Below are positions 8,501-15,933 of a DNA stretch of 35,550 bases, piece by piece (positions within the stretch are counted from its first letter, which is position 1; each line of letters begins with the position of its first letter). The notes beneath the pieces were generated by a model, which searched no databases, was not told where the DNA came from, and saw only the letters and a program-made list of their open reading frames with translations. A program made the translations under genes and the position numbers. The DNA is from Anaerolineae bacterium. Lineage in GTDB: Bacteria; Chloroflexota; Anaerolineae; Anaerolineales; DRMV01. The stretch is taken from contig DUEP01000058.1 in NCBI GenBank assembly GCA_011176535.1, positions 1 through 35,550 on the forward strand, in the 5' to 3' direction.

Positions 8501-8665
8501 CAGGCCACGCCTGACCTGGCCGAGGCGGTCGAAGCCTTCCGGGAGTACATCATGGGCGAGGTTCTGGCCGTGGAGATGCAGGCCGCTGAGCCGCCTACGG
8601 AAGTCGCCCGCGCCGAGGCCGCCTTTGACGGCGAAAAGGTGACGCTGGGCATCGTGAAAGCGTAG
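5507..8665 (+). CDS. ileS: Isoleucyl-tRNA synthetase, type 2 (GxHH variant of the HIGH motif)
   Basis: Attaches isoleucine to tRNA-Ile and edits mischarged valine. The product is 1052 aa, the length of the eukaryote-like type 2 (IleRS2) group. Order of parts: the N-terminal catalytic half with the signature ANGRPGVHH (Gly56-Val57-His58-His59 where the canonical motif is HIGH), the inserted editing domain (about 190-400, with TTTPWTLPAN at its start), KMSKS at 598-602, an anticodon-binding helical domain, and a type-2 C-terminal extension. The Gly/His swap in this motif is known from some IleRS2 enzymes. The ATG at 5507 follows a ribosome site (ggaggt, 5495-5500); the frame is open upstream only through the T-box terminator region, so earlier starts are excluded. 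Regulated by the T-box leader. Confidence 0.97.
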   Translation: MAFRPVSPKVKFPQVEEQVLKFWREHEVFRKTEETRRGGPEFVFYEGPPTANGRPGVHHVLSRSFKDIFPRYKVMRGYHVIRRGGWDTHGLPVELEVEKKLGFTSKRQIEEYGVAKFNKLCRQSVFEYIQDWEKLTERIAFWVDLDNAYVTYRNEYIESIWWILKNFWDRGLLYKDYKVVPYCPRCGTPLADHEVALGYKETEDPSVYVRMPLVDEEGTSLLVWTTTPWTLPANVAVAAHPEVTYVKIRRPLPDGGEECLILAEPLLQAVFGEEPVEVVERFPGKALQGRRYRPLFTFVPLDKPAHFVVLQDFVTTEDGTGLVHMAPAFGAEDMQTAKEHDLPVVLTVNPDGTFIQAVRPWAGMFVKDADPLIIEDLERRGLLFRAGTYEHTYPFCWRCSTPLLYYARSTWYIRTTDFKDRLVALNEEINWVPAHIKHGRFGNWLENNIDWALGRERYWGTPLPIWECQHCGHREAVGSVAELSEKVGRDLSGMDLHRPYVDEVTYTCSECGGVMKRVPELIDVWFDSGSMPVAQWHYPFENQETFQKQFPADFICEAVDQTRGWFYSLHAISTLLFDSVAFKNVVCLGLILDEKGQKMSKSRGNVVNPWDVLNVHGADALRWYLYTAGPPGDNRRFSVNLVGEVVQNFLLTLWNVYAFFVTYANLDGWQPDPNRQPAYSDLDRWLRSYLHTLVRDVTQALESYDALGATRPIETFVERLSNWYLRRSRRRFWRGASGDDEDKYAAYATLYEALVTLSHLIAPSMPFLAEELYQNLVRSVNPEAAESVHLATWPEVDEEAIDEALNREMELVMRLASLGHAARAQAGIKVRQPLPAVAFAVGRAGEGEVVRKYADLLADELNVKEVRLLGSAGEALTYSLKPLPKQLGQKYKSLFPKIRQAILALEASEASQRLLAGQSIQVTVDGTTYDILPEEVEVIMEARTGMAVASEGAYLAALDTTITPELRREGLAREFVRRVQNLRKEAGLEVADRIRLTYQATPDLAEAVEAFREYIMGEVLAVEMQAAEPPTEVARAEAAFDGEKVTLGIVKA

Positions 8666-8686
8666 CGGCGTGGCAAGCGTGAGCCG

Positions 8687-8722
8687 AAAAAAGGCCTGAC
8701 AGGTTACCTGTCAGGCCTTTTT
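8687..8722. terminator. Bidirectional intrinsic terminator between ileS and the xdhC-like gene
   Basis: A long perfect hairpin (AAGGCCTGACAGG / CCTGTCAGGCCTT, 8691-8719, 3-base loop), with A residues before it (8687-8690) and T residues after it (to 8722). It lies between convergent genes and should stop transcription from both sides. Confidence 0.9.
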
Positions 8723-8820
8723 GGTTGGGTTGGGGCCGCCGTGTGGGGCGGTGTGATGGAAATGGGCCAACGCTGTGCATCCAGGGGGGCTTTTCCACCG
8801 GAGAAGGAGGGCGGGGGGCG

Positions 8821-9822
8821 TCAGGCCTTGGGCCGACCCGACTTGCCGTTGTGCGTCGCCACAATCTCAGCCAGAATGCCCAGGGTGATTTCCTCCGGCG
8901 CAGCGCCCAGGTCGAAGCCCACCGGCCCGTGAATGCGGGCCAGGTCCTCCTCGCTGAGCCCTTCCTCGCGCAGCGCTTTGCGCCGCGCCGCCTGGGTGCG
9001 GCGGGAGCCCAGCAGGCCCACATAACCCACCGGGCTGCGTAGCGCCGTGGCCAGGGCCGGCACATCGATTTTCGGGTCGTGGGCCAGGGCGACCACCGCG
9101 TCGCTGGGCCGCAGGGCATCGGCGGGGAGGGCGTCCTGGGGCCAGGCCACGACGACCTCGTCGGCCATGGGGAAGCGTTCCGCGGTGGTGAAGGCGCGGC
9201 GGGGGTCCACCACGCGCACGCGGTAGCCCACCGTCTTGGCTCAGCGGGCCAGGATTTGCCCTAAGTGCACCGCGCCGACGATGGTCAGCGTGGGGGGCGG
9301 GGCGCAAACCTGCACGAAGCACTCGCCCACCGGCGTGGAGCGACGCTCGGCCAGCGGGCCGGGGAAGGCGCCTTCCAACGCCGGGGCCAGGTCTGCGCGG
9401 CCCTTCTGACGGCCATCCGGCCAGGCCAGCAGGTGGCCTTCACCGCTCAGGTGGGCCACCCAGGCCACGGTCTCGCCGCGGGCGAGGGCGTCCAGCAAGG
9501 CGCGGTGCATGGCGGTGAGAGGTTCGATGTACACGCTCATCTCCCCGTCGCAGGCCAGGCCCACCTCCCAGCCCTCCTCGTCCACCACGCGAAAGGTGAC
9601 CTGCTTGGGCGCGTTGGTTTGCAGCACCTCCTGGGCTTCCTGGAAGACCACACCTTCCACGCATCCCCCGCTGACCGAGCCGGCCATCTTGCCCGAAGCG
9701 GTCACGGCCATCCAGGCGCCGACGGGGCGCGGGGTGGGGCGCTGGGCGTGCACCACCACCGCCACGGCGATGGGCTCTTCTTGTTCCAGCCAGGTTTGGA
9801 CCTCGGAAAGGATTTCTTTCAT
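8821..9822 (-). pseudogene. XdhC/CoxI-family protein interrupted by an in-frame TGA
   Basis: XdhC-family proteins bind molybdenum cofactor and help insert the sulfurated cofactor into xanthine dehydrogenase-type enzymes. The N-terminal part has the family features GSVSGGCVEG and ACDGEMSVYIEP. The C-terminal part is the XdhC Rossmann domain, starting TIVGAVHLGQILAR and continuing VGYRVRVVDPRRAF and GYVGLLGSRRT. The two halves are in the same frame but separated by a TGA codon at 9243-9241 (codon 194 of 334), inside the first helix of the Rossmann domain where relatives have an ordinary residue, usually hydrophobic. The start ATG (9822-9820) has a ribosome site AAGGAG about ten bases upstream. 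No molybdenum hydroxylase genes lie nearby. Either a real nonsense mutation or a base error; the rest of the gene shows no other lesion. Confidence 0.8.
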
Positions 9823-9853
9823 ACACAGGTAACTCCTTGGTGGAGGTAGGGAA

Positions 9854-9859
9854 AGTATA
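9854..9859 (-). promoter_or_regulatory. Possible -10 box for the xdhC-like gene
   Basis: TATACT on the minus strand, about 32 bases before the ATG at 9822. No convincing -35 was found at the usual distance, so support is limited to the hexamer and its position. Confidence 0.35.
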
Positions 9860-9945
9860 CCGCAGGGAAGGCTTTTACGGCTTTGGCTCTGTCTCCCGGC
9901 GCCTCTCCAGAAGCGGGAGCCAGGGTTGGCCCTGCGCACCGTCAC

Positions 9946-9974
9946 TTCACCAGCCTGGGACGATGGGGTAAAAT
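9946..9974 (+). promoter_or_regulatory. Promoter of alr, probably giving a leaderless mRNA
   Basis: TTCACC (9946-9951), a 17-base spacer and TAAAAT (9969-9974). The alr ATG at 9982 starts only seven bases after the -10 box, so the expected transcription start is at or next to the start codon. No ribosome site is present before this ATG, which fits leaderless initiation. Confidence 0.65.
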
Positions 9975-9981
9975 AAGCCCC

Positions 9982-11184
9982 ATGAGCGCCCTTGCTGAGG
10001 AGTTTCCCTACTATCCGGTGAGTGCAGCCAGTGATGAGGACGAGGGGGTAGTGCGCCCCACACGGGTGATGATCGACCTGAATGCCCTGGCGGACAACTT
10101 CCAGGCCATCCGTCAACGAGTGGCTCCGTCTAAGGTGATGCCCATCCTCAAGGCCAACGCTTACGGCCACGGCCTGGTGCCTGTGGCCCGCCTGATGGAG
10201 CGTCTGGGAGCGGATTACTTAGGGGTGGCCGTGCTGGAAGAGGGAATTCTATTGCGGAAAATGGGGATCCGGACCCCGATCCTGGTGCTGGGCGGCATTT
10301 GGGGCAGTCAGGTTCCCCTTTTTCTCAAATACGACCTAACGCTCGCGGCGTCCTCGATCGAGAAATTACAGCAGATTGATCAGGCGGCTGAGGCCCTAGG
10401 CACGGTGGCGCGTGTCCACTTGAAAATTGATACCGGTATGGAGCGCATCGGCGTGCATTTCTACAGTGCTGAGGCCTTTCTCGAAGCCTCGCTGAAATGC
10501 CGCCATGTCCAGGTGGAGGGCATCTTTTCCCACTTTGCTAATGCGGATGCTGCGGATTTGACCTCGTCCCGGCTGCAATTGGAGCGGTTTCAAGAGGTGT
10601 TGCGCTTCTATGAGAAGCGCAGCCTGCCTTTGCCCATGTGTCACATGGCCAATTCGGCGGCCATTCTACGGTTGCCGGAGGCCTATTTTGATTTGGTGCG
10701 CCCTGGCATATTGCTTTACGGAGTGTATCCCTCCCCCGAAGTGCCGCGCACCGTGGCCGTCCGCCCGGCATTGACCTGGGTCTCTCGGGTGGTGTATTTC
10801 AAAGTGACCAAGCCGGGCCATCCGGTGAGTTACGGCTGGACCTGGAAGCCGCAGCGGATGACCCGCATCGTCACCGTCCCGGTCGGATATGGTGATGGCT
10901 ACTTCCGTGCCATGTCCAACAAGGCTCAGGTGCTTATCCGCGGGAAGCGTTACCCCCAGGTGGGACGGATCTGCATGGATCAAATGATGGTGGATATCGG
11001 TTGGGAGAGCGCCTACAACGGCGATGAAGTAGTGCTGATCGGCTGTCAGGGCGAGGAGTGCATCACCGTGGAGGACCTGGCTGCCTGGGCTGACACGATT
11101 CCGTATGAAATCCTGACCAACATCAACACCCGGGTGCCGCGCATTTATATCGGCGATGGTGTGGGCGAGGCTGAGGGCCGATGA
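9982..11184 (+). CDS. alr: Alanine racemase
   Basis: A PLP enzyme that makes D-alanine for peptidoglycan. The product is 400 aa from the ATG at 9982. The PLP lysine is Lys57 in KANAYGHG, the racemase signature. The second catalytic base is the Tyr in VSYGWTW. The PVGYGDGY and GRICMDQMMVDI segments of the C-terminal beta domain are intact. The first 25 residues (rich in Glu/Asp/Ser) extend beyond the usual family start. An in-frame GTG at codon 23 and an ATG at codon 30 are alternatives, but 9982 fits the promoter. The frame stays open upstream to 9883, inside the promoter region, and is not used. The stop overlaps the next gene's start as ATGA. Confidence 0.95.
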   Translation: MSALAEEFPYYPVSAASDEDEGVVRPTRVMIDLNALADNFQAIRQRVAPSKVMPILKANAYGHGLVPVARLMERLGADYLGVAVLEEGILLRKMGIRTPILVLGGIWGSQVPLFLKYDLTLAASSIEKLQQIDQAAEALGTVARVHLKIDTGMERIGVHFYSAEAFLEASLKCRHVQVEGIFSHFANADAADLTSSRLQLERFQEVLRFYEKRSLPLPMCHMANSAAILRLPEAYFDLVRPGILLYGVYPSPEVPRTVAVRPALTWVSRVVYFKVTKPGHPVSYGWTWKPQRMTRIVTVPVGYGDGYFRAMSNKAQVLIRGKRYPQVGRICMDQMMVDIGWESAYNGDEVVLIGCQGEECITVEDLAAWADTIPYEILTNINTRVPRIYIGDGVGEAEGR

Positions 11185-12149
11185 AACACTGGATGTCCTG
11201 GGTGGTATGGGGCGTGGGGCTTTTGCTGACCGCTTGTGGGTGGACTATGCCCGCTGCCCCTGCTCTCGAAGGGACGGCCACCTGGACCCCCCTGGCCCCT
11301 GCTGCGCCTACGGCCACGGTGCTGTCCTCGACCACCGCACCTCAGCACACGCGCCTGCCCTCGCCGACAGCCCGGCCTGATGGGAGGGACTTGGCGTCCC
11401 CTTCGCCTGCCGCGAGCCCTTTGGCCCCCACGGTCACTGCTTTTGTGCCCCCGACGGGGACGGCGACGGCCCCGCCCTCGCCCACATTCACCCCCACATC
11501 TGCCGGGCTGCCAGGCGCCACGCCGTGGCCTTCCCCCCAGGCGACGGCCACTGCCCCGCCTCCCACGCGAGAGATGCTCCCCTCGCCCACGCTGGAACCG
11601 CCCTCGGCCACGCCTGTTCCTCCGACGGTGGCGGTTTCTCCGACCGTGACGGCTACGCCTGCGCCGCCCAGCGCGACGCCCACTGCCACGATGGCCCTGC
11701 CCACACCTTCGGCGACCGCCCCGTTGGCCTCGTGTGCAGTCGACGGCAACGCGACTTACGAAGCCCAACTGTTGGCGTTGATCAACCAGGAGCGACAGGC
11801 TCAAGGTTTGTCTCCCCTGGCCATGGAGCCTCACCTTCAAGAGGCCGCGCGTGCTCATAGCGAAGACATGGCCTGCAACGGTTTCTTTGCCCACACCGGC
11901 TCGGACGGTTCCACGTTCGCCGATCGGGTGTTGCATTTTGGTTATGCCTTTTCCTATGTTGGCGAGAACATTTACGCGGGAAGTGGGCCGTACAACAGCC
12001 CGGAAGCGGTGTTCAACGCCTGGCTGAACAGCCCGCCCCATCGGGAGAACATGCTCAACCCCAACTTTATCCATGTGGGTATTGGTTATTGCTACGCCCC
12101 GGAAAGCCCCTACGGCAGTTACTGGACGGCCGATTTTGGCCGACCGTAG
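11181..12149 (+). CDS. CAP/SCP-domain lipoprotein with a long Pro/Thr/Ser-rich linker
   Basis: A 322-aa predicted secreted lipoprotein. A signal peptide ends in the lipobox LLTAC (Cys19), so Lgt and LspA (both encoded in this window) should process it. Residues of about 22-185 are a low-complexity linker of Pro, Thr, Ala and Ser. The C-terminal domain (about 195-322) is a CAP (CRISP/antigen 5/PR-1; SCP) domain: LLALINQERQAQGL, then SEDMACNGFFAHTGSDGS, then VGENIYAG and PPHRENMLNPNFIHVGIGY. These include the conserved His and Glu residues of the bacterial YkwD-like group. Function in bacteria is mostly unknown (wall-associated or extracellular). It overlaps the alr stop by four bases, so translation is likely coupled to alr, and it lies 32 bases before lspA. 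Confidence 0.88.
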   Translation: MKHWMSWVVWGVGLLLTACGWTMPAAPALEGTATWTPLAPAAPTATVLSSTTAPQHTRLPSPTARPDGRDLASPSPAASPLAPTVTAFVPPTGTATAPPSPTFTPTSAGLPGATPWPSPQATATAPPPTREMLPSPTLEPPSATPVPPTVAVSPTVTATPAPPSATPTATMALPTPSATAPLASCAVDGNATYEAQLLALINQERQAQGLSPLAMEPHLQEAARAHSEDMACNGFFAHTGSDGSTFADRVLHFGYAFSYVGENIYAGSGPYNSPEAVFNAWLNSPPHRENMLNPNFIHVGIGYCYAPESPYGSYWTADFGRP

Positions 12150-12181
12150 CGCGGTCGTATTCCCGATTATGGAGCCCCCTC

Positions 12182-12709
12182 ATGCGTCAATGGTGGAAAA
12201 CAGGGAGTGTGTTGCTGCTCGCCGCTTTGGTCGTGGCTGTGGACCAGTACGCCAAAGCGTGGATTCGCCAGGCCTTGCCTTATGGTGCGGTGTGGTCGGC
12301 GCCCTGGGCCGAAACCCTGCCCTGGCTGCGCATCGTGCACTGGAGCAACCCCGGCGCGGCCTTTGGTTTGTTTCAGCAAGCCGGGCCGCTGTTCACGGCG
12401 CTGGCTGTGGTGGTGGTGCTGGCCATGCTGTTCCATCTTCCCCAGATGCAACGCGAACCCTGGCTGATGCGTCTTGGCCTGGGGTTGGTGTTGGGCGGCG
12501 CCCTGGGCAATCTGGTGGATCGGCTGACCCAGGGTGTGGTCACGGATTTCATCGCGGTGGGCGCTTTTCCGGTGTTCAACCTGGCCGACGCTTCCATCAC
12601 CGTAGGGGCTGTGGCCATCCTGCTGGCGGGCTGGGCCTCCGGTCAAGATGCGGAAGCCGGGCAGGAGACCCTGACGGAAGAACCGGAGGAAAAGGTGCCC
12701 CATGAGTGA
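12182..12709 (+). CDS. lspA: Lipoprotein signal peptidase (signal peptidase II)
   Basis: A membrane aspartic protease that cleaves the signal peptide of lipoproteins after Lgt has lipidated the cysteine. The product is 175 aa with four predicted transmembrane helices. Conserved boxes: VVAVDQYAKAWI near the N-terminus, NPGAAFGLF, GNLVDRLTQGVVTDFI (first catalytic Asp) and FNLADASI (second catalytic Asp). The acidic tail after the last helix is longer than usual. The ATG at 12182 follows a GGAG about eight bases upstream. The gene sits directly after the CAP lipoprotein and overlaps the pseudouridine synthase by eight bases. Confidence 0.95.
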   Translation: MRQWWKTGSVLLLAALVVAVDQYAKAWIRQALPYGAVWSAPWAETLPWLRIVHWSNPGAAFGLFQQAGPLFTALAVVVVLAMLFHLPQMQREPWLMRLGLGLVLGGALGNLVDRLTQGVVTDFIAVGAFPVFNLADASITVGAVAILLAGWASGQDAEAGQETLTEEPEEKVPHE

Positions 12710-13628
12710 GCAGGAAGTGAAGCGGTTTCGGTTCACCGGAGACACGCCTCAGCGACTGGATAAGTTTTTGGTGACCTGCTTTCCCAACCAGTCGCGCTCT
12801 CGCCTCCAGATGTGGATCAAGGAAGGGCTGGTGTTGGTCAATGGGCGCCCGGCAGGCAAAGCCGGGCAGATGCTGGAGGGAGGCGAGGAGGTTGAGGTGC
12901 ACGTCCCGCCGGTGCGGCCTACCGAGGTGGTGCCCGAGCCCATCCCGCTGGACATCCTCTTCGAGAACCGCGATGTCCTAGTGGTGAACAAGCCCGCTGG
13001 GATGGTCGTCCACCCGGGACCGGGCAACGAGCGCGGCACGTTGGTCAACGCCGTGCTGGCCTATGTGCCGGATTTGCAGGGGGTGGGCGGAATGCTCCGC
13101 CCTGGCATCGTCCATCGGTTGGACAAGGACACTTCCGGGGTGATCATTGTGGCCAAAAACGACCGGGCCCACCGCTTTTTGCAGCAGCAGTTCAAGGAGC
13201 GCGCCACAGAGAAAGTGTACCTAGCTCTGGTGGACGGCGCACCGCCCACGCCGAAGGGCCGTATCGAGGCCCCCATCGGCCGCGACACCACCCACCGCCA
13301 GCGGATGAAAGTGGTGCCGCCGGGCAAAGGCCGCGAAGCGGTCACGATTTACCACACGGTGGAGCGCCTGCCGGCGCACACCTTGTTGGAAGTGCATCCG
13401 CTCACCGGGCGAACCCATCAGATCCGGGTGCATCTGGCCTTTTTGGGGTGTCCGGTGGTGGGCGATACGGTGTATGGACGCCGCAAGCCCACGCTGAGCC
13501 TGGGGCGTCACTTTTTGCACGCCTATCGCCTGACCATCACCCTGCCTGGGGAACAAGTATCGCGTACCTTCGAGGCCCCCTTGCCGCCCGAGTTGGAGGC
13601 GGCCCTGGAAGAGGCGCGCCAGAAGTAA
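12702..13628 (+). CDS. RluA/RluD-family 23S rRNA pseudouridine synthase
   Basis: Converts specific uridines in rRNA to pseudouridine. The 308-aa protein has an N-terminal S4 RNA-binding domain (RLDKFLVTCFPNQSRSRLQ at about 18-36, then VNGRPAGK). The catalytic domain carries the HRLDKDTSG signature at 138-146 (Asp141 is the nucleophile), plus the late motif HPLTGRTHQIRVHLAFLG. The length and S4 domain fit RluD rather than RluA or RluC, but the site specificity is inferred. The start overlaps the end of lspA; lspA-rluD order is common in bacteria. Confidence 0.93.
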   Translation: MSEQEVKRFRFTGDTPQRLDKFLVTCFPNQSRSRLQMWIKEGLVLVNGRPAGKAGQMLEGGEEVEVHVPPVRPTEVVPEPIPLDILFENRDVLVVNKPAGMVVHPGPGNERGTLVNAVLAYVPDLQGVGGMLRPGIVHRLDKDTSGVIIVAKNDRAHRFLQQQFKERATEKVYLALVDGAPPTPKGRIEAPIGRDTTHRQRMKVVPPGKGREAVTIYHTVERLPAHTLLEVHPLTGRTHQIRVHLAFLGCPVVGDTVYGRRKPTLSLGRHFLHAYRLTITLPGEQVSRTFEAPLPPELEAALEEARQK

Positions 13629-13721
13629 CAGGATGGCTGTCAAGCGCGGTCGCTCAAACGCTCACCGCTCAGGGCGTGGTGCCCCAGGCGAGGTCGGATC
13701 AGGAAAGCCGAAGGAGGAACG

Positions 13722-14771
13722 ATGGACTGGATCGATTTGCGCTCGGATACCGTAACCTGGCCCACTCCGGCCATGCGTGAGGCCATGGCGCGCGCGGCCG
13801 TAGGAGACGATGTGTACGGCGAGGACCCGACGATCCATCGCCTGGAAGCGCGGGCCGCTGAGTTGACGGGTAAAGAGGCCTGCCTGTTTGTGGCTTCGGG
13901 CACCATGGGCAACCTGGTCGCGGTGTTCACCCATTGTCAGCGGGGAGATGAGGTGATTTTGGGCGACAAGGCCCACATGTTTGTCAACGAAGGTGGCGGT
14001 ATGGCGGCGCTGGGGGGCGTGCATCCCCATCCGGTGCCTAACCGCGCCGACGGCGGCCTGGATATGGACGCGGTGCAGGCCGCCTTGCGCGATCCGCACA
14101 ACCCTCATCACCCCCGCTCGCGTCTGGTGACCCTGGAGAACACCCACAATATTTGCGGCGGTGTGGCCGTGCCCCTGGAACACATGCGTGAGGTGGCCGA
14201 CTGGGCGTACGCCCACGGCCTGTCCGTCCATCTGGACGGCGCGCGGCTGTTCAACGCGGCCCTGGCTTTGGGCGTCCCAGCGCGCGAGGTGTGCGCTCCT
14301 GTGGATTCGGTGATGTTTTGCCTGAGCAAAGGGCTGAGCGCACCGGTGGGGTCGCTGCTCTGCGGTTCGGCGGCCTTCATCGCCGAGGCCCGCCGCTGGC
14401 GCAAGATGGTGGGCGGCGGGATGCGCCAGGTTGGCGTGCTGGCGGCAGCGGGTTTGGTGGCCCTGGAGGAAATCCTCCCCCGGTTGGCCGAGGACCATCG
14501 CCGGGCGCGACAACTGGCTCAGGGGTTGCAGCAAATCCCGGGCGTGTCTCTGGATTTTGGGCTGCCCCAGACCAACATGGTCTATTTCTCCCTCACCGAG
14601 GAGGTGCCCTGGGATGCCGCTGAGGTGGCGCGCCGTTTGGAGGCCCGGCGGATCAAAGTCGATGTGGAAGGCCCCCGCCGGTTTCGCCTGGTGACCCACT
14701 ACTGGATTGACGATCAGGCGGTCGAAACCGTGATGCAGGCCTTCCAAGAGGTGTTGGGAACCCGGCCCTGA
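13722..14771 (+). CDS. ltaE: Low-specificity L-threonine aldolase
   Basis: A PLP-dependent fold-type I enzyme splitting L-threonine or L-allo-threonine into glycine and acetaldehyde. The product is 349 aa. It opens with the family start [16 protein letters not shown]. It has the cofactor-stacking His (GDKAHMF, His85), [12 protein letters not shown] with the PLP-pyridine Asp, and the Schiff-base lysine in [12 protein letters not shown] (Lys203). The C-terminal domain is complete. A strong ribosome site (aaggagga) precedes the ATG. It is separated from the pseudouridine synthase by 93 bases without a clear terminator. A related beta-eliminating enzyme is possible, but the motif set is that of threonine aldolase. 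Confidence 0.93.
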   Translation: MDWIDLRSDTVTWPTPAMREAMARAAVGDDVYGEDPTIHRLEARAAELTGKEACLFVASGTMGNLVAVFTHCQRGDEVILGDKAHMFVNEGGGMAALGGVHPHPVPNRADGGLDMDAVQAALRDPHNPHHPRSRLVTLENTHNICGGVAVPLEHMREVADWAYAHGLSVHLDGARLFNAALALGVPAREVCAPVDSVMFCLSKGLSAPVGSLLCGSAAFIAEARRWRKMVGGGMRQVGVLAAAGLVALEEILPRLAEDHRRARQLAQGLQQIPGVSLDFGLPQTNMVYFSLTEEVPWDAAEVARRLEARRIKVDVEGPRRFRLVTHYWIDDQAVETVMQAFQEVLGTRP

Positions 14772-14806
14772 GCGCCCGCTCTAACGGAAATCTTATACCC
14801 CTCCGG

Positions 14807-14812
14807 TAAAAT
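14807..14812 (+). promoter_or_regulatory. Possible -10 box for the thioredoxin-TPR gene
   Basis: TAAAAT about 63 bases before the ATG at 14875. The -35 region at 17-18 bases is weak, so the call rests on the -10 match and the intergenic position. Confidence 0.4.
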
Positions 14813-14874
14813 CAAGGCGCTGGTGTGTGTCGCCTTGCGAGTGTTGGTGTGTTCAGGTGCACAGGGAGGGGACG

Positions 14875-15714
14875 ATGCAAGAGTATATTTTTGAGGTCAA
14901 CGAAGCCGATTTTGACACGCATGTGCTGGAACGCTCCACGCGACTTCCGGTGATCGTGATTTTCACCGCGCCCTGGTGTACCCCCTGCGAGGTCTTGAAC
15001 CCCATGCTGGAGCGCCTGGTGCAGGATGCGGAGGGGGCGCTGGCGCTGGCCAGGGTCAATGTGGACGAAAATCCGCGCCTCGCGGCGCGCTTTGAGGTGA
15101 AGACATTGCCCCTGGTGCGGGTGTTCGTCAACCGTCAGGTGGTGGCCGGCTTTGCGGGGACGCCCACGGAGGCGCAATTACGGCAGTTTGTGCGCCGTTT
15201 GGCCCCCAATCAGGGTAACCTGCAACGCGAGCGCGGCTTGTCCCTGGTGCGAAGGGGGCAATGGGCCGAGGCGGAAGCCGCCCTGCGTGCCGTCCTGGCC
15301 GAGCGGGCAGACGACCCCGCGGCCCGGCTGGGCCTGGTGAAGGCCTTGCTGGCCCAGGGGCGTGCCGAGGAGGCGCTGGACTGGCTGACCAACTTTCCCC
15401 CCAGCAAGGAGTACAGCGAGGCCCAGATGCTCCGCCCGCTGGCCGAGGCGCTGGCCGAGGCGTTTCGGGACGCCGATTTGAGCCCCAAGGAGAGTGATGA
15501 CCTTTTGGAGGCCATCTACCGGCGGGCCTTGCGCCTGGTGGCGGCGGGGAATTTGCCTGCGGCCATGGACGGTTTGCTGGAAGTGCTGCGCCGGGACAAG
15601 CGCTACCGCCGGGGCGAAGCCCATCAGGTGGCGTTGGCCGTGTTGGCGCTCATGGACCCCGACGCTCCGGAGACGCGTCAGTATCGTCAGGAATTGGCGA
15701 TGGTCTTGTTCTAA
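14875..15714 (+). CDS. Thioredoxin-domain protein with TPR-like C-terminus (CnoX/YbbN type)
   Basis: A 279-aa cytoplasmic protein. Residues 1-105 are a thioredoxin fold with the redox-active site WCTPC and the cis-proline segment VKTLPLVRVF. From about 115 onward it is helical, with TPR-like repeats (GLSLVRRGQWAEAEAALRAV; LVKALLAQGRAEEALDWL), ending in the MDPDAPETRQYRQELAMVL segment typical of YbbN/CnoX proteins. In known members this is a holdase chaperone that also protects clients from over-oxidation and hands them to chaperonin. Unlike E. coli CnoX it keeps both cysteines of CxxC, so thiol-disulfide activity is plausible. The ATG at 14875 has a ribosome site (agggaggg); the open frame upstream overlaps the putative promoter and is not used. 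Confidence 0.9.
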   Translation: MQEYIFEVNEADFDTHVLERSTRLPVIVIFTAPWCTPCEVLNPMLERLVQDAEGALALARVNVDENPRLAARFEVKTLPLVRVFVNRQVVAGFAGTPTEAQLRQFVRRLAPNQGNLQRERGLSLVRRGQWAEAEAALRAVLAERADDPAARLGLVKALLAQGRAEEALDWLTNFPPSKEYSEAQMLRPLAEALAEAFRDADLSPKESDDLLEAIYRRALRLVAAGNLPAAMDGLLEVLRRDKRYRRGEAHQVALAVLALMDPDAPETRQYRQELAMVLF

Positions 15715-15739
15715 GCGGTTCTGGCCCCTCTGCCCGCGC

Positions 15740-15768
15740 TTGACGCCATGCCGTAAAGAGTATACAAT
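15740..15768 (+). promoter_or_regulatory. Strong promoter upstream of the B12 mutase cluster
   Basis: TTGACG (15740-15745), a 17-base spacer, TACAAT (15763-15768). This is one of the best matches to consensus in the window. The predicted start near 15775 leaves a leader of about 155 bases before the mutase gene. Confidence 0.75.
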
Positions 15769-15933
15769 CCATTTCGCGCGGCCTTTGCCTGATATCACCG
15801 CGGTGTTCCCTGAGTAAAGCGAGCAGCCGAAGAGCCTTCACCCCTTGCTGCGGGGCCAAGATGCCGCTGCGGGCCGCCGTTAAGGGTAGTCTGCGCCTCG
15901 GTTTCTTGACATATTTTTCTGGAGGGTATGGTG

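Noticed and set aside
9241-9243. Selenocysteine at the xdhC TGA
   Set aside because: Relatives do not have Cys at this place and no convincing SECIS hairpin follows the codon. Nonsense mutation or base error is simpler.
15775-15933. Cobalamin riboswitch before the B12 mutase
   Set aside because: The conserved B12-box and core sequences were not found, so only an unclassified leader is reported.
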